Assembly (NCBI RefSeq): GCF_014196505.1
Contig: NZ_JACIDW010000003.1
Span: forward strand, 124,001 to 188,000
Direction of reading: 5' to 3'
DNA: 64,000 bases
Origin: Rhizobium metallidurans
GTDB taxonomy: Bacteria > Pseudomonadota > Alphaproteobacteria > Rhizobiales > Rhizobiaceae
This document shows positions 39,144 through 48,010 of the stretch, one piece after another (positions within the stretch are counted from its first letter, which is position 1; every line of letters starts with the position of its first letter). Position numbers and translations under genes: made by a program. Below the pieces are notes generated by a model that saw nothing but the letters and a program-made list of their open reading frames with translations, did no database searches and had not been told where the DNA came from.

Positions 39144-40070
39144 TCAATCGTGGAAGGCTTCGACGAATTTGCGCCGGCCGAGCATGAAGGCATCGGCGAC
39201 GTGGCGCAGCGGCGCGAGGTCGACGTCGGACTTGCCGGCCTTGACGATCTCCGCGAAGCGGCGATAGAGCGCGGGATATTCCTCTTCCGGCGCCTCGAAC
39301 TTCAGTTCTCCGTCGATGGAGAGCTTCGAGCCGCCTTCTGCCAGAACCATCTTGCCAGCCGTCGTCTCGGCGAAGATATCCCAGCTCTGCTTGCCGGTCT
39401 GGCGCCAGTCGAACTCGATATGCGCGGGGACGTTGTCGGCATTCTTGAAGTGCAGGTCGGCTGCGATCGGCGCATCGCGGTTCTCGGGGAACTCCAGCGT
39501 CGCGCTCGTCAGGAAGATCGCCTTCGGCAGGATATGCGTGACGATCGACAGCGCGTTGATGCCGGGATCGAACACGCCAAGGCCGCCGGCCTGCCAGATC
39601 CAGTCCTGATTCGGATGCCACTGGCGCACGTCTTCCTTCCAGACGACGTGAACGCTTTCGATGGTCGTCGATGCAAGGAACGACTTGGCCGCCTCGACGG
39701 CCGCTGCATAGCGCGAATGCCAGCTGGCGAACAGCGAGACGCCCTTGGAGGCGGCGAGCGCCTCGAGATCGGCAACCTCGCTCAGCGTCGCGCCCGGGGG
39801 CTTTTCCAGGAACACGTGCTTGCCGGCCGAGAGCGCCTTGTGGGCGGCCTCATAGCGATACTGCGGCGGCATGCACAGCGACACCGCGTCGATCTCGGGC
39901 ACGGCGTCGAGCATCGCTTCGATCGTGGTGAAGCTCTGGATGCCATCGACGGTGCCGTGACGGCTAGCCGTGGCGATCAGATTGAGGTCCGGGTTCTTGG
40001 CGATGGAGGGAAGGTGCTGGTCGCGGACGATCTTGCCGACGCCGACGATGGCGAGGTTGATGGGTGACAT
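39144..40070 (-). CDS. Gfo/Idh/MocA oxidoreductase, D-galactose/L-arabinose 1-dehydrogenase-like
   Basis: NAD(P)-dependent sugar dehydrogenase of 308 residues. It has the N-terminal Rossmann motif IVGVGKIVRDQHLP, the EKPPGAT block with the catalytic Lys, and WIWQAGGLGVFDPGINALSIV in the substrate half. These blocks resemble the Azospirillum L-arabinose/D-galactose 1-dehydrogenase from memory, which oxidises the aldose to its lactone in the non-phosphorylative route. No other pathway genes are adjacent, so the substrate is inferred from family only. Confidence 0.82.
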   Translation of the reverse strand: MSPINLAIVGVGKIVRDQHLPSIAKNPDLNLIATASRHGTVDGIQSFTTIEAMLDAVPEIDAVSLCMPPQYRYEAAHKALSAGKHVFLEKPPGATLSEVADLEALAASKGVSLFASWHSRYAAAVEAAKSFLASTTIESVHVVWKEDVRQWHPNQDWIWQAGGLGVFDPGINALSIVTHILPKAIFLTSATLEFPENRDAPIAADLHFKNADNVPAHIEFDWRQTGKQSWDIFAETTAGKMVLAEGGSKLSIDGELKFEAPEEEYPALYRRFAEIVKAGKSDVDLAPLRHVADAFMLGRRKFVEAFHD

Positions 40071-40188
40071 GCTCTTGGCTCGCGTTCGGTGTTTCGCTCA
40101 ATAGTATGATTATTGGCGGCTGTTGTAGCAGAAAGACGCCGACGGGCAAGCGTCGGCGTCTGTCGCGGGCCTGGAATTCACCTGCGAA

Positions 40189-41025
40189 TTACAGGGATGC
40201 CATGACGGTCGGCGCGACCGGCTTCTGGAACTTCAGCGTCACCACCTTGTAGCCATCGGCCTCCAGCTTGGAGAGCAGTGTCGGAAGCATGGTCGCCGTG
40301 CGTTTGTGGATGTCGTGCATCAAAATGATGCCGCGTCCGCGCTTGTAGACGAGGTCGAGCGTTCGCTCGGTCACGGCGGCGGGCGTCGTGTTGAAATAGT
40401 CCTTGCTGTCGACATCCACGTCCATCACGACCATGTTGCGAATGCCGATCGCGGAGCGAAGCTTCGAGCTGTCGGCGAGGTACGGGAAGCGGAAGAAATT
40501 GACGTCGACGCCGGTGGCCTTGGTCACGGCCGCCTGGCCGCGCACAACCTCGGCCATCGCCATGTCGAAGGTCAGTGCGGAGAGGTTGTCGTGCTTGTAG
40601 GTGTGGCTCCCGATCGCATTGCCATCGGCTGCGACCTTGCGGGCGAGGTCGGGATGCAAGGTCGCCATTTCGCCGACCATCATGAAGGCGCCCTTCACGC
40701 CGAACTCGTCGAGCGTCGCCAGAACGCGGTCGGTACGGCCGGGGATCGGACCGTCGTCGAAGCTGAGAATGACTTCCTTGTCCTGCAACTGGATGTCGCG
40801 GATCGACGACACGGTCATCGTCCGTCCGGCGAGATGGTGCTGCTTTCCAGATACGACCGATCCGGATCGCTCGGCTGTATCGCCGCGGATCGTGTTCTTG
40901 CTGCCTTCGGGCGCGAGGATGGACGAAGTCTTGATCGTCGTGTCGGGCGCGGGCTGCTTTGTCGTTTGGCAGCCGGCGAGCGCGGCGGACAAAAGAAGGC
41001 CGGCGTAAAGGGCGAAGCGGTGCAT
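40189..41025 (-). CDS. Lipoprotein polysaccharide deacetylase (NodB domain)
   Basis: Envelope-anchored carbohydrate esterase 4 enzyme of 278 residues. The lipobox is LAGC at about 16-19. The NodB domain shows ILSFDDGP with the catalytic Asp pair, GSHTYKH (metal HxxxH), FFRFPYL and the late VVMDVDVDS and IILMHD. The likely substrate is peptidoglycan or an exopolysaccharide, deacetylating an N-acetyl sugar; which one is not decided by sequence. Monocistronic by context. Confidence 0.88.
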   Translation of the reverse strand: MHRFALYAGLLLSAALAGCQTTKQPAPDTTIKTSSILAPEGSKNTIRGDTAERSGSVVSGKQHHLAGRTMTVSSIRDIQLQDKEVILSFDDGPIPGRTDRVLATLDEFGVKGAFMMVGEMATLHPDLARKVAADGNAIGSHTYKHDNLSALTFDMAMAEVVRGQAAVTKATGVDVNFFRFPYLADSSKLRSAIGIRNMVVMDVDVDSKDYFNTTPAAVTERTLDLVYKRGRGIILMHDIHKRTATMLPTLLSKLEADGYKVVTLKFQKPVAPTVMASL

Positions 41026-41154
41026 GAAGAGTGTCTCAACAAATCAGTAATGAATGTTGAGACAACCTTTAGGATTATGGTTAACGATCGGTTTCTTTCG
41101 GTCGCCCGCGCGCTGACAAATGTTAAGTTCCGGGCGCTTGGGTAACGGCTGTGG

Positions 41155-43038
41155 CTATCCTGCCATAGCCTCCTCGTATTCGGACGAAAGCTCCAGCCAT
41201 TGTTCTTCGGCCGCGGCCAGCTTGGCGGCCGCTTCGCCGCGCTGCTTTGCCTTTTCGGCGGCCTTGGCCGGCGCCTTCTCGTAGAGCACCGGATCCGCAA
41301 GTTCCGCATCAAGGCCCTGAATCAGTTTCTCCAGCTTGCCCGTCAAGGATTCGATTTCGTTGATCTTTTTCTTGAGAGGGGCGAGCGAGGCGCGCCGGTC
41401 GGCGTTGAGCTTGCGCTGGTCGGCCTTGGTCGCCGCCTCCTCGACCGGTTGCGGCTTCTCGTCCTTCTTCTTGCCGGAGGCTACGATCAGGTCGCGATAC
41501 TCGTCCATGTCGCCTTCGAAGGTCGTGACCGTGCCATTGTTGACCAGCCACAGCCGGTCGACGGTGGCCTCGATCAGGTAGCGATCGTGCGAGATCAGGA
41601 TGACGGCGCCGTCATAGTCGTTCAGCGCCTCGATCAGCGCGCGACGGCTGTCGATGTCGAGGTGGTTGGTCGGTTCGTCGAGAATGAGCAGGTTCGGCGC
41701 GTGGAAGGCGGCAAGCCCCATCAGCAGGCGCGCTTTTTCGCCGCCGGACAGATCCTTGGCGGCCGTCGACATCTTTTCCGTCGCCAGCCCCATCTGCGCG
41801 ACGCGGGCCCGCACCTTGGCTTCCGGCGCTTCCGGCATCAGGCGGCGCACATGCTCGACCGGCGATTGGTCGGGGATGAGGTCGTCGAGCTGGTGCTGGG
41901 CGAAGAAGCCGATCTTCAGGCTTGGCGCCAGCTTCACTTCGCCGCTTTCGGCCGAAAGCCTGCCGGAGATGAACTTCGCGAAGGTCGACTTGCCGTTGCC
42001 GTTCGAGCCGAGAAGCGCGATGCGGTCGTCATTGTCGATGCGAAGGTTGAGCCCCTTGAGGATCGGCTTGCCCGGCTCATAGCCCACGGCACCGCCCGAA
42101 ATGGCGACGATCGGGGAGGCGGGCTGCTTCTCCGGTTCGGGGAAAGTGATTGGCTGCACGTGATCCTCGATGACCGAGGCCACCGTGCCCATGCGCTCCA
42201 GCGCCTTGACGCGGCTCTGCGCCTGGCGGGCCTTCGAGGCCTTCGCCTTGAAGCGATCGATGAAGCTCTGCAGATGCTTGCGCGCCGCGTCGTTCTTCGC
42301 CTTGGCCTTGGTCTGCAACTCGTCGGCTTCCGCCTTCTGCCGCTCGAATTGGTCGTAGCCGCCGCGATAGAAGGTCAGCTTCTTCTGGTCGAGATGCACG
42401 ATCGAGTTGACGGCATTGTTCAGGAGGTCGCGGTCGTGGCTGATGATCAGCACCGTGTGCGGATAGCGCCGCACGTAATCCTCGAGCCAGAGCGTGCCTT
42501 CGAGGTCGAGATAGTTGGTCGGCTCGTCGAGCAGGAGCAGATCGGGTTCTGTAAACAGCACCGAAGCCAGCGCCACGCGCATGCGCCATCCGCCGGAGAA
42601 GGACGATGCCGGCCGGGCCTGCGCCTCCTGGCTGAAGCCGAGGCCGGACAGGATGCTGGCGGCGCGCGCTTCGGCCGAGTGCGCGTCGATGTCGACAAGG
42701 CGCATCTGGATTTCGGCGATGCGGTGCGGGTCGCTGGCGGTCTCGGCCTCCGCCATCAGGGCGCTGCGCTCCTTGTCGGCCGAGAGAACGATTTCGATCA
42801 GCGAATCCTCCGTGCCCGGCGCCTCCTGGGCGACCTGGCCGATGCGCGCGTTCTTGGGGATCGTGATCGATCCTGTCTCGGCCCCGAGATCGCCGGTGAT
42901 GATGCGAAACAGGGTGGACTTGCCGGCGCCGTTGCGGCCGACGAGGCCGGCCTTCGTGCCCGCGGGCAGCGAGACGCTGGCATGGTCGAGGAGAAGGCGG
43001 CCGGCAATGCGGGCGGAGATATCGCTAATAGTGATCAT
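41155..43038 (-). CDS. ABC-F family ATPase
   Basis: Cytosolic protein of 627 residues with two ABC domains and no membrane segments. Walker A motifs are GRNGAGKST and GSNGNGKST. The signatures are SFSGGWRMR and LSGGEKARLLM, and the Walker B ends are LLLLDEPTNYLD and LLILDEPTNHLD. A linker rich in Lys/Arg/Ala and a C-terminal coiled-coil (KKINEIESLTGKLEKLIQ) follow. It resembles the YheS/Uup branch of translation-factor ABC-F proteins. The precise subfamily and antibiotic relevance are not clear from the sequence. Confidence 0.92.
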   Translation of the reverse strand: MITISDISARIAGRLLLDHASVSLPAGTKAGLVGRNGAGKSTLFRIITGDLGAETGSITIPKNARIGQVAQEAPGTEDSLIEIVLSADKERSALMAEAETASDPHRIAEIQMRLVDIDAHSAEARAASILSGLGFSQEAQARPASSFSGGWRMRVALASVLFTEPDLLLLDEPTNYLDLEGTLWLEDYVRRYPHTVLIISHDRDLLNNAVNSIVHLDQKKLTFYRGGYDQFERQKAEADELQTKAKAKNDAARKHLQSFIDRFKAKASKARQAQSRVKALERMGTVASVIEDHVQPITFPEPEKQPASPIVAISGGAVGYEPGKPILKGLNLRIDNDDRIALLGSNGNGKSTFAKFISGRLSAESGEVKLAPSLKIGFFAQHQLDDLIPDQSPVEHVRRLMPEAPEAKVRARVAQMGLATEKMSTAAKDLSGGEKARLLMGLAAFHAPNLLILDEPTNHLDIDSRRALIEALNDYDGAVILISHDRYLIEATVDRLWLVNNGTVTTFEGDMDEYRDLIVASGKKKDEKPQPVEEAATKADQRKLNADRRASLAPLKKKINEIESLTGKLEKLIQGLDAELADPVLYEKAPAKAAEKAKQRGEAAAKLAAAEEQWLELSSEYEEAMAG

Positions 43039-43091
43039 GTCCGGCGTTTTGGCCGAAAGCCGCGATCAGCGCAAGAGCTTGAAATGGCCTC

Positions 43092-44141
43092 TCAGCGCCC
43101 GAAGGCCTGCACCGGCAGGCGCCTGTTCGATTGCGCGGCATGCAGCGCGATGCGTGCATTGGCCTGCAGCTGCGAAGCCGTCGCCGCGTCGGCGCTCAAT
43201 GCGATGCCGAGCGACACCGTCAGCCTGGCGTTCTGTCCGGCGTCCGAGGTCGCGAAGACCACGTTCTCTTCCACGGAATTGCGCAGCCGTTCGGCGATCG
43301 CCATCGCTTCCTGCATGCCGACATTGGCGAACACGAAGGTGAACTCGTCGCCATCGGTGCGGGCCACGAAGTCGTGCTTCTTGATCGACTTGCGGAACAG
43401 GTCGGCGAGCTTCTTCAGAAGGCGGCTGCCCGTCTGCGTGCCGTAGCGGCTGTTCAGCGCCTTGAAGTCGTCGATATCCATCATGATCAGCGCGCTTCCG
43501 GCCGAGCCTTCCTCGCGCTCGTAGAGATCGAGCACTGTCCTGTTGAGCGCGGTGCGATTGGGAAGGCCGGTGAGCCGATCGGTCGAGGACGCCGTTTGAG
43601 CCGCGGCGACCCCACGCTCGAGCGCTTCCATCCGGTCGACGTCGTGGCGCAGCTTGGTCTCGAGGTCGGTCTCGGCGGTTAGGAGACCGTTGAGCGAAGT
43701 CGACAGGAATTCCATCTCGCTCATGAAGGACGAGAGGCTCTGGTCCGGGTTTCCGGTGATCGATTTCAGCGCGGTTTCCGCCGCGCGCATGAAAATCTGC
43801 TTCTGCCTTACGCCCGCCGTCAAGCGCTCGACGGCATCGCGCATCATCTTGCTCATCTCGGCCTGCGAGGTCTCTCCGACCAGCCCGCAATGGCTGACGA
43901 GGCGATATTTGAGGCCGAGTTCATCGAGCGATGGCTGGCGCGGCGCGGCTCCGAGCGAGGCTATATCCTGGGCCAGCGCGGCGTTCTGGCCGACGATCGC
44001 CTCGTGAAACAGCTCGTAATTGCGCGGCAGGCCGGAAACGCCGAGACGCGTCATATGCTGGCTGATCCGCTGAATATCCGTGACCGGTGCCGGACGGGAT
44101 GCCTCGCGTTGCGCCTGCGGGCTCGATGCTGCACTTGCCAT
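43092..44141 (-). CDS. GGDEF-domain protein with degenerate DGDEF signature
   Basis: Cytosolic protein of 349 residues. A helical N-terminal region (1-175) with no clear sensor domain is followed by a GGDEF domain from TDRLTGLPNR (187-196). The metal Asp is in MMDIDDF (221-226). The active loop reads RTDGDEF (261-267), so the first Gly of GGDEF is Asp. The inhibitory RxxD site is also altered, reading KKHD. Diguanylate cyclase activity is therefore doubtful; it may serve as a c-di-GMP or GTP sensor. GAGGAG before the ATG supports the start. Confidence 0.88.
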   Translation of the reverse strand: MASAASSPQAQREASRPAPVTDIQRISQHMTRLGVSGLPRNYELFHEAIVGQNAALAQDIASLGAAPRQPSLDELGLKYRLVSHCGLVGETSQAEMSKMMRDAVERLTAGVRQKQIFMRAAETALKSITGNPDQSLSSFMSEMEFLSTSLNGLLTAETDLETKLRHDVDRMEALERGVAAAQTASSTDRLTGLPNRTALNRTVLDLYEREEGSAGSALIMMDIDDFKALNSRYGTQTGSRLLKKLADLFRKSIKKHDFVARTDGDEFTFVFANVGMQEAMAIAERLRNSVEENVVFATSDAGQNARLTVSLGIALSADAATASQLQANARIALHAAQSNRRLPVQAFGR

Positions 44142-44282
44142 TTTGCACTCCTCGCTCGTCGGCCCTGTCCGGCCTCTTTCTCTCCCCTATGCACCGGACT
44201 ATTTAAGATGGCCTGAATTTGCACCTTTGCCGAGTAAATCTGTTTCCTTGATTTCGCCAACGCGGTTAATGCGGCGTTGAGA

Positions 44283-44798
44283 TCATGCGCTCAGCCATCG
44301 TTTGCCGTCCGTGTGCAGGAAATAGTTGAGATCAAGCGACAGGCTGGGCTTGCCGAGCGCCGTCAAGGTCATGTGGCACTGGCCGCGATGATGTGTCTGG
44401 TGGTTGAACAGATGCGACAGCGCCGGCCAGAGCGGCTGGGTGATCGCACCCGGGCGAGTAACCGGCGTGTAGCTGAACGTGCCCGCGAGCGCCTCGGCAT
44501 CAAGCGTATCGACCCAGTCGGCGATCCTGCGATCCTCCCGCTCACGCGCCGCGCTGAGCGTCTCTAGGTCTTCGTAAAGGATGCTGTCGAGCGTCGTCGG
44601 CGCGTCGCCCGATCCGGTGAAGCGCTTCATCCAGATCCGGTCGGCCGACAGGATGTGGTTGAGTGTCGCGTGGAGCGAGCCGAAGAAGGCGCCGCGGTTT
44701 TCGCGGTATTCGGCGTCCGTCAGCTCCGAGGCAGCCCCGTAGACCAGCCCATTGGCCCAGCGGTTGTAATCCGCGAACATCGCGTATTGTTTCAGCAT
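44283..44798 (-). CDS. DinB/YfiT family protein
   Basis: Four-helix-bundle protein of 171 residues from the chosen start. DinB landmarks are ADYNRWANGLVYGA, LHATLNHILSADRIW with a metal His, and HLFNHQTHHRGQ with the second and third His. Members bind divalent metal and some act as thiol transferases; this one has no assigned role. Two ATGs exist; the second has GGAG six bases upstream and is preferred. Confidence 0.87.
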   Translation of the reverse strand: MLKQYAMFADYNRWANGLVYGAASELTDAEYRENRGAFFGSLHATLNHILSADRIWMKRFTGSGDAPTTLDSILYEDLETLSAAREREDRRIADWVDTLDAEALAGTFSYTPVTRPGAITQPLWPALSHLFNHQTHHRGQCHMTLTALGKPSLSLDLNYFLHTDGKRWLSA

Positions 44799-45001
44799 TC
44801 TGTTCTCCATCTGGTGATCCGTTCTATCCTAAGTCGCTGACACGACAATGGTTCTGATGCCACCACGAAATTCCTTTATCACCTCGCGCCAAACTGTCCC
44901 GCTCTGTGACGACCGCGTGAAATTCGCGCAACCCCCTTGTTTTCAGCCTATCGGACGGGTAAACACCGCCCACTTTTCCCCGATGAATGAGGATTATTAC
45001 A

Positions 45002-45424
45002 ATGGCGATTGAACGCACCTTCTCGATGATCAAGCCGGACGCAACGAAGCGCAACCTGACCGGCGCCATCACCAAGGTATTCGAAGACAACGGCCTGCGC
45101 ATCATCGCCTCCAAGCGCGTATGGATGTCCAAGCGCGAAGCCGAAGGCTTCTACGCCGTTCACAAGGAACGCCCCTTCTTCGGCGAACTGGTTGAAGGCA
45201 TGACCTCTGGCCCGACCATTGTTCAGGTTCTGGAAGGCGAGAACGCCATCCTGAAGAACCGCGAAATCATGGGCGCCACCAACCCTGCCAACGCTGACGA
45301 AGGCACGATCCGCAAGCAGTTCGCGCTGTCGATCGGCGAAAACTCGGTTCACGGTTCGGACGCTCCCGAGACCGCTGTCCAGGAAATCGCCTACTGGTTC
45401 GCGGAAACCGAAATCGTCGGCTGA
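45002..45424 (+). CDS. ndk: Nucleoside diphosphate kinase
   Basis: Balances nucleoside triphosphate pools by phosphotransfer. The 140-residue protein has [21 protein letters not shown] and the catalytic His in [14 protein letters not shown] precedes this ATG; a longer five-codon reading has no ribosome site. TTGTTT at 44937 and TAAACA 17 bp later may form its promoter. A strong hairpin terminator follows. Confidence 0.97.
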   Translation: MAIERTFSMIKPDATKRNLTGAITKVFEDNGLRIIASKRVWMSKREAEGFYAVHKERPFFGELVEGMTSGPTIVQVLEGENAILKNREIMGATNPANADEGTIRKQFALSIGENSVHGSDAPETAVQEIAYWFAETEIVG

Positions 45425-45467
45425 TTCAAAAGCTCAGCCCAACGGCTGAACTAATTGAAATGACTCC

Positions 45468-45496
45468 GAAAGCCCGGCCACCGCGCCGGGCTTTTT
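45468..45496. terminator. Intrinsic terminator after ndk
   Basis: Stem AAAGCCCGGC/GCCGGGCTTT with a six-base loop and a TTTTT end, about 45 bp past the ndk stop. Its right end touches the stop of the converging lipoprotein gene, so it may end both. A smaller hairpin (CAGCC/GGCTG) stands at 45435-45448. Confidence 0.85.
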
Positions 45497-45999
45497 CACG
45501 TCTTGGGGCAGGTCTCGTCGCTGTGATAATCGACGCTTCCGTCCGCTTTGAACACGTCGGGATTTCGGGTGTATAGCGGCCCGACCACGAGCGGCTTGCC
45601 CGGCATGATCGACTGGTCGACATCCGATGTGACCGTCGTCTTCAGGCTCTGCAACTCCTTTCCGCCGGCATCGACCAACCGGATGCTGACGGCGTAGGGC
45701 TTGTCTTTCTTGACGCAGTGGACCGGCGGGCTTTGCAGGCTGATCTTGTCCCAGGCCGGGAAGATCTTCTCGTTGATCACAAGCGGCGCCCCGCCGGCCG
45801 GATTTTCGAATTCGGCGATCGCCACCGCGCCTTCAGGCAGCGGCGCCTTCTTGTTCAGCGTCACCAGATAGGTGGCGATCGCGACGCGGTAGTTGAACAC
45901 GAAGATATGGCCGCTGACCTCTACGAGCGTGTCGCTCTCACGCTGGCAAGCCGTCAGCGCCAGCATGGCCGATAGCAGGGCCGCTCCAAGCGTTTTCAT
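45496..45999 (-). CDS. Predicted lipoprotein of unknown family
   Basis: Protein of 167 residues with a lipoprotein signal (MKTLGAALLSAMLALTACQRE, lipobox LTAC). The mature part is mixed beta in character, with a single internal Cys (PVHCVKK) and one near the end (DETCPKT) that may form a disulphide. I do not recognise the family. A longer reading is not needed: the ATG here overlaps the stop of the upstream CGNR regulator gene as ATGA. The coupling suggests that regulator and lipoprotein are made together. Confidence 0.8.
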   Translation of the reverse strand: MKTLGAALLSAMLALTACQRESDTLVEVSGHIFVFNYRVAIATYLVTLNKKAPLPEGAVAIAEFENPAGGAPLVINEKIFPAWDKISLQSPPVHCVKKDKPYAVSIRLVDAGGKELQSLKTTVTSDVDQSIMPGKPLVVGPLYTRNPDVFKADGSVDYHSDETCPKT

Positions 46000-46547
46000 G
46001 AGCCGTTCTCCTCTTTCCGGCGCCGATAGTGCTTGCTGGCCTTGGCGCGGTTGCCGCAGACCGCCATGTCGCACCAGGTACGGCTCCGGTTCTTGCTGCG
46101 ATCCAGAAACAGCCAGCCGCAATTGCCGCAGATCTTCATCCGCTCCGGTTCGGGCAAGGCGATCAGCCTCAGCACCGAATGCGCGGTGGCGCGATCAATG
46201 CCGGTCGCCCCCGAGCTTCCACGCAGAACGGCCGCTACAGCATCCAGCAGCTCCGCCAACAGTCCGTCACTGCCGCCCACAAGCACGCGGTCGCGAAAAT
46301 AGCGGTCGGTCGCCTCGCGCAGGGCGATGAACGCCGGCCTGCGGTCAGGCGGAACCGGCGCGACGTCCCCAAAGATCGCCCGTTCGGCGCAGAAATTCGC
46401 GGCCGCCTGCGGAAACGCCTGCAGTTGCGCATCGACGGCAAAGCGATCGATGCGGCGCGCCTCGTCGTGCCGCAGCACGACACTGTTGGCGACATCGAAT
46501 GCGAGCACGCCGCCGGAAAAGCGATGAGGGGTCCACGAGAATGTCAT
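45996..46547 (-). CDS. CGNR zinc-finger (ABATE domain) regulator
   Basis: Protein of 183 residues. The N-terminal half fits the ABATE domain (LAFDVANSVVLRHDEARRIDR), and the C-terminus has the treble-clef CGNR finger: CGNCGWLFLDRSKNRSRTWC...CGNRAKASKHYRRR, with four Cys in order C-x2-C-x15-C-x4-C. This family is taken to be DNA-binding. The ATG sits ten bases from a 30-bp palindrome, with TATATT positioned to make the mRNA leaderless or nearly so; no ribosome site is seen. The downstream lipoprotein overlaps it by four bases. Confidence 0.86.
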   Translation of the reverse strand: MTFSWTPHRFSGGVLAFDVANSVVLRHDEARRIDRFAVDAQLQAFPQAAANFCAERAIFGDVAPVPPDRRPAFIALREATDRYFRDRVLVGGSDGLLAELLDAVAAVLRGSSGATGIDRATAHSVLRLIALPEPERMKICGNCGWLFLDRSKNRSRTWCDMAVCGNRAKASKHYRRRKEENGS

Positions 46548-46556
46548 CTGTAGAAT

Positions 46557-46586
46557 ATAACTGGTAAAAGCAATTTTGCCAGTTAT
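46557..46586. promoter_or_regulatory. 30-bp palindrome, probable operator
   Basis: Arms ATAACTGGTAAAA (46557-46569) and TTTTGCCAGTTAT (46574-46586) flank a four-base centre GCAA; 12 of 13 arm positions pair. It fills the short gap between the divergent CGNR gene (start 46547) and the permease gene (start 46606 or 46612). The arm overlaps AATATA (TATATT on the minus strand), a likely -10 for the CGNR gene. A TTGCCA within the right arm could be a -35 for the permease gene. The position fits an operator bound by the CGNR protein, or another dimeric regulator. Confidence 0.72.
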
Positions 46587-46611
46587 GATTTCAGTGAAGT
46601 AGGATATGTCG

Positions 46612-47508
46612 ATGGCCTATCTCTTGCAGCAACTGGCGAATGCGGTGCCGCTGGCAGCCCTCTATGCCGCGCTGGCCTTCGGCTATGCGGTGGCCTTCGG
46701 CGTCACCAAGCGCCCCGACATCACCTATGGCGCGCTCTTCGCCTTTTCGGGACAGATGCTGCTGCTCTTCACCGATTTCGGCTACAACAGGCTCTGGCTG
46801 GTCTTGCCCGCGGCGCTCGCGCTTGGTGCTGTGGCCTCGGTGGTCTATGCGGTGGGGGCGGGGGTCTGGATCGGCCGCTCCGTCATGCTGCCGCTGGTGC
46901 GTCAGTCCTCGAACACCGTCATCGTCGCGGCGCTCGGCGTCACCATCCTGTTGATGGAGACCGCGCGCCTGGCATCCGACACCCGCAGCCTCTGGCTGTC
47001 GCCGTTTCTGAACGGCCATGTCGTCTTCTGGCGGAGCGCCGGCTTCGAGGTGGTGCTGACCGAGATGCAACTGATCAACACGGCGCTGATGGGCGCGTTC
47101 GTGGCGATCGGCGCCGTGATCCTGAAGCGGACATCCTGGGGCCGCGTCTGGCGCGCCGTCACCGACGATCCCAAAGCCGCCGAACTCTGCGGCGTCAGCG
47201 CCGTCAACGTCTTCCTCGTGGCCTACGCGGCAGCCGTGCTGATGGCGACGCTGTGCGGCATCCTCTCGACCGCCTATTACGGCACGATGGACTTCGGCGC
47301 CGGGCTGATGTTCGGGCTGAAGGTTCTGATGGTGGCCGCCGTCGGCGGTTATTCGGACCCGCTGAAATCGGCGGGTGGTGCTGCCGGTCTCGGTCTGGCC
47401 GAGACATTGTGGACAGCCTACGGCCCGTTCCTCTGGCGCGACTTGGTGGTCTTTTCGCTGCTTGTGCTGCTGCTTGTGCTCAGTCGCCGCGAACGGGTGA
47501 TCCCGTAG
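46612..47508 (+). CDS. LivH-type branched-chain amino-acid ABC permease, orphan
   Basis: Inner-membrane protein of 298 residues with about eight helices, of the BPD_transp_2 family. The EAA-like region reads GRVWRAVTDDPKAAELCGVS, close to LivH GRAWRACAEDxxxA from memory, and the end GLGLAETLWTAYGPFLWRDLVVFSLLVLLLVLS is also LivH-like. No LivM, LivG, LivF or binding protein gene is next to it. A second ATG six bases after the first has AGGA at better spacing and is used here. Divergent from the CGNR gene across a palindrome. Confidence 0.84.
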   Translation: MAYLLQQLANAVPLAALYAALAFGYAVAFGVTKRPDITYGALFAFSGQMLLLFTDFGYNRLWLVLPAALALGAVASVVYAVGAGVWIGRSVMLPLVRQSSNTVIVAALGVTILLMETARLASDTRSLWLSPFLNGHVVFWRSAGFEVVLTEMQLINTALMGAFVAIGAVILKRTSWGRVWRAVTDDPKAAELCGVSAVNVFLVAYAAAVLMATLCGILSTAYYGTMDFGAGLMFGLKVLMVAAVGGYSDPLKSAGGAAGLGLAETLWTAYGPFLWRDLVVFSLLVLLLVLSRRERVIP

Positions 47509-47970
47509 TCACTTCCATTTGTCGCGCGCGGCATCGTCGTGGCCCTTGGCCTCGACCCATTCCCGCGCAACGCCGTCCTTGCCGTGCTCCTTCTTCCAGA
47601 AGGGGGCGGACGTCTTCAGGAAATCCATCACGAAGTTCGCGCCGTCAAAGGCCGCCTGGCGGTGCGGCGCGGCGGCGATGACGAGCACGATGTTATCGCC
47701 CGCCGCGATCCTTCCGTAGCGATGAATGGCGGTCAGGCCGTTGAGCTCGAAACGCTTGATCGCCATCTCCGCGATCCGCGTCATCTCCGCCTCCGCCATG
47801 CCCGGATAATGCTCGAGCTCCAGCGCATCGAGCGTCCCGCCTTCGTCGCGGCACAAGCCGGAAAAGGTGACGACGGCGCCGATGCCCGGCTTGCCCTTGC
47901 TCAACAGATCGACTTCGGCCTGCAGGTCGAAATCCTCGCGTTGGACGCGGATGGTTGGGGTAGGGCTCAT
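47509..47970 (-). CDS. moaE: Molybdopterin synthase catalytic subunit
   Basis: Large subunit of MPT synthase that inserts the dithiolene sulphurs in molybdopterin. The 153-residue protein has AVVTFSGLCRDEGG, LELEHYPGMAEAEM, HRYGRIAAGDNIVLV and KTSAPFWKKEH, all MoaE blocks. The small subunit gene moaD lies upstream on the same strand, separated by a 174-bp palindromic repeat. Its stop is adjacent to that of the convergent permease gene. Confidence 0.95.
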   Translation of the reverse strand: MSPTPTIRVQREDFDLQAEVDLLSKGKPGIGAVVTFSGLCRDEGGTLDALELEHYPGMAEAEMTRIAEMAIKRFELNGLTAIHRYGRIAAGDNIVLVIAAAPHRQAAFDGANFVMDFLKTSAPFWKKEHGKDGVAREWVEAKGHDDAARDKWK

Positions 47971-48010
47971 CAGAGAATGCCTGGCTTCGCGGATAGGATG
48001 TGCCGCGTAG

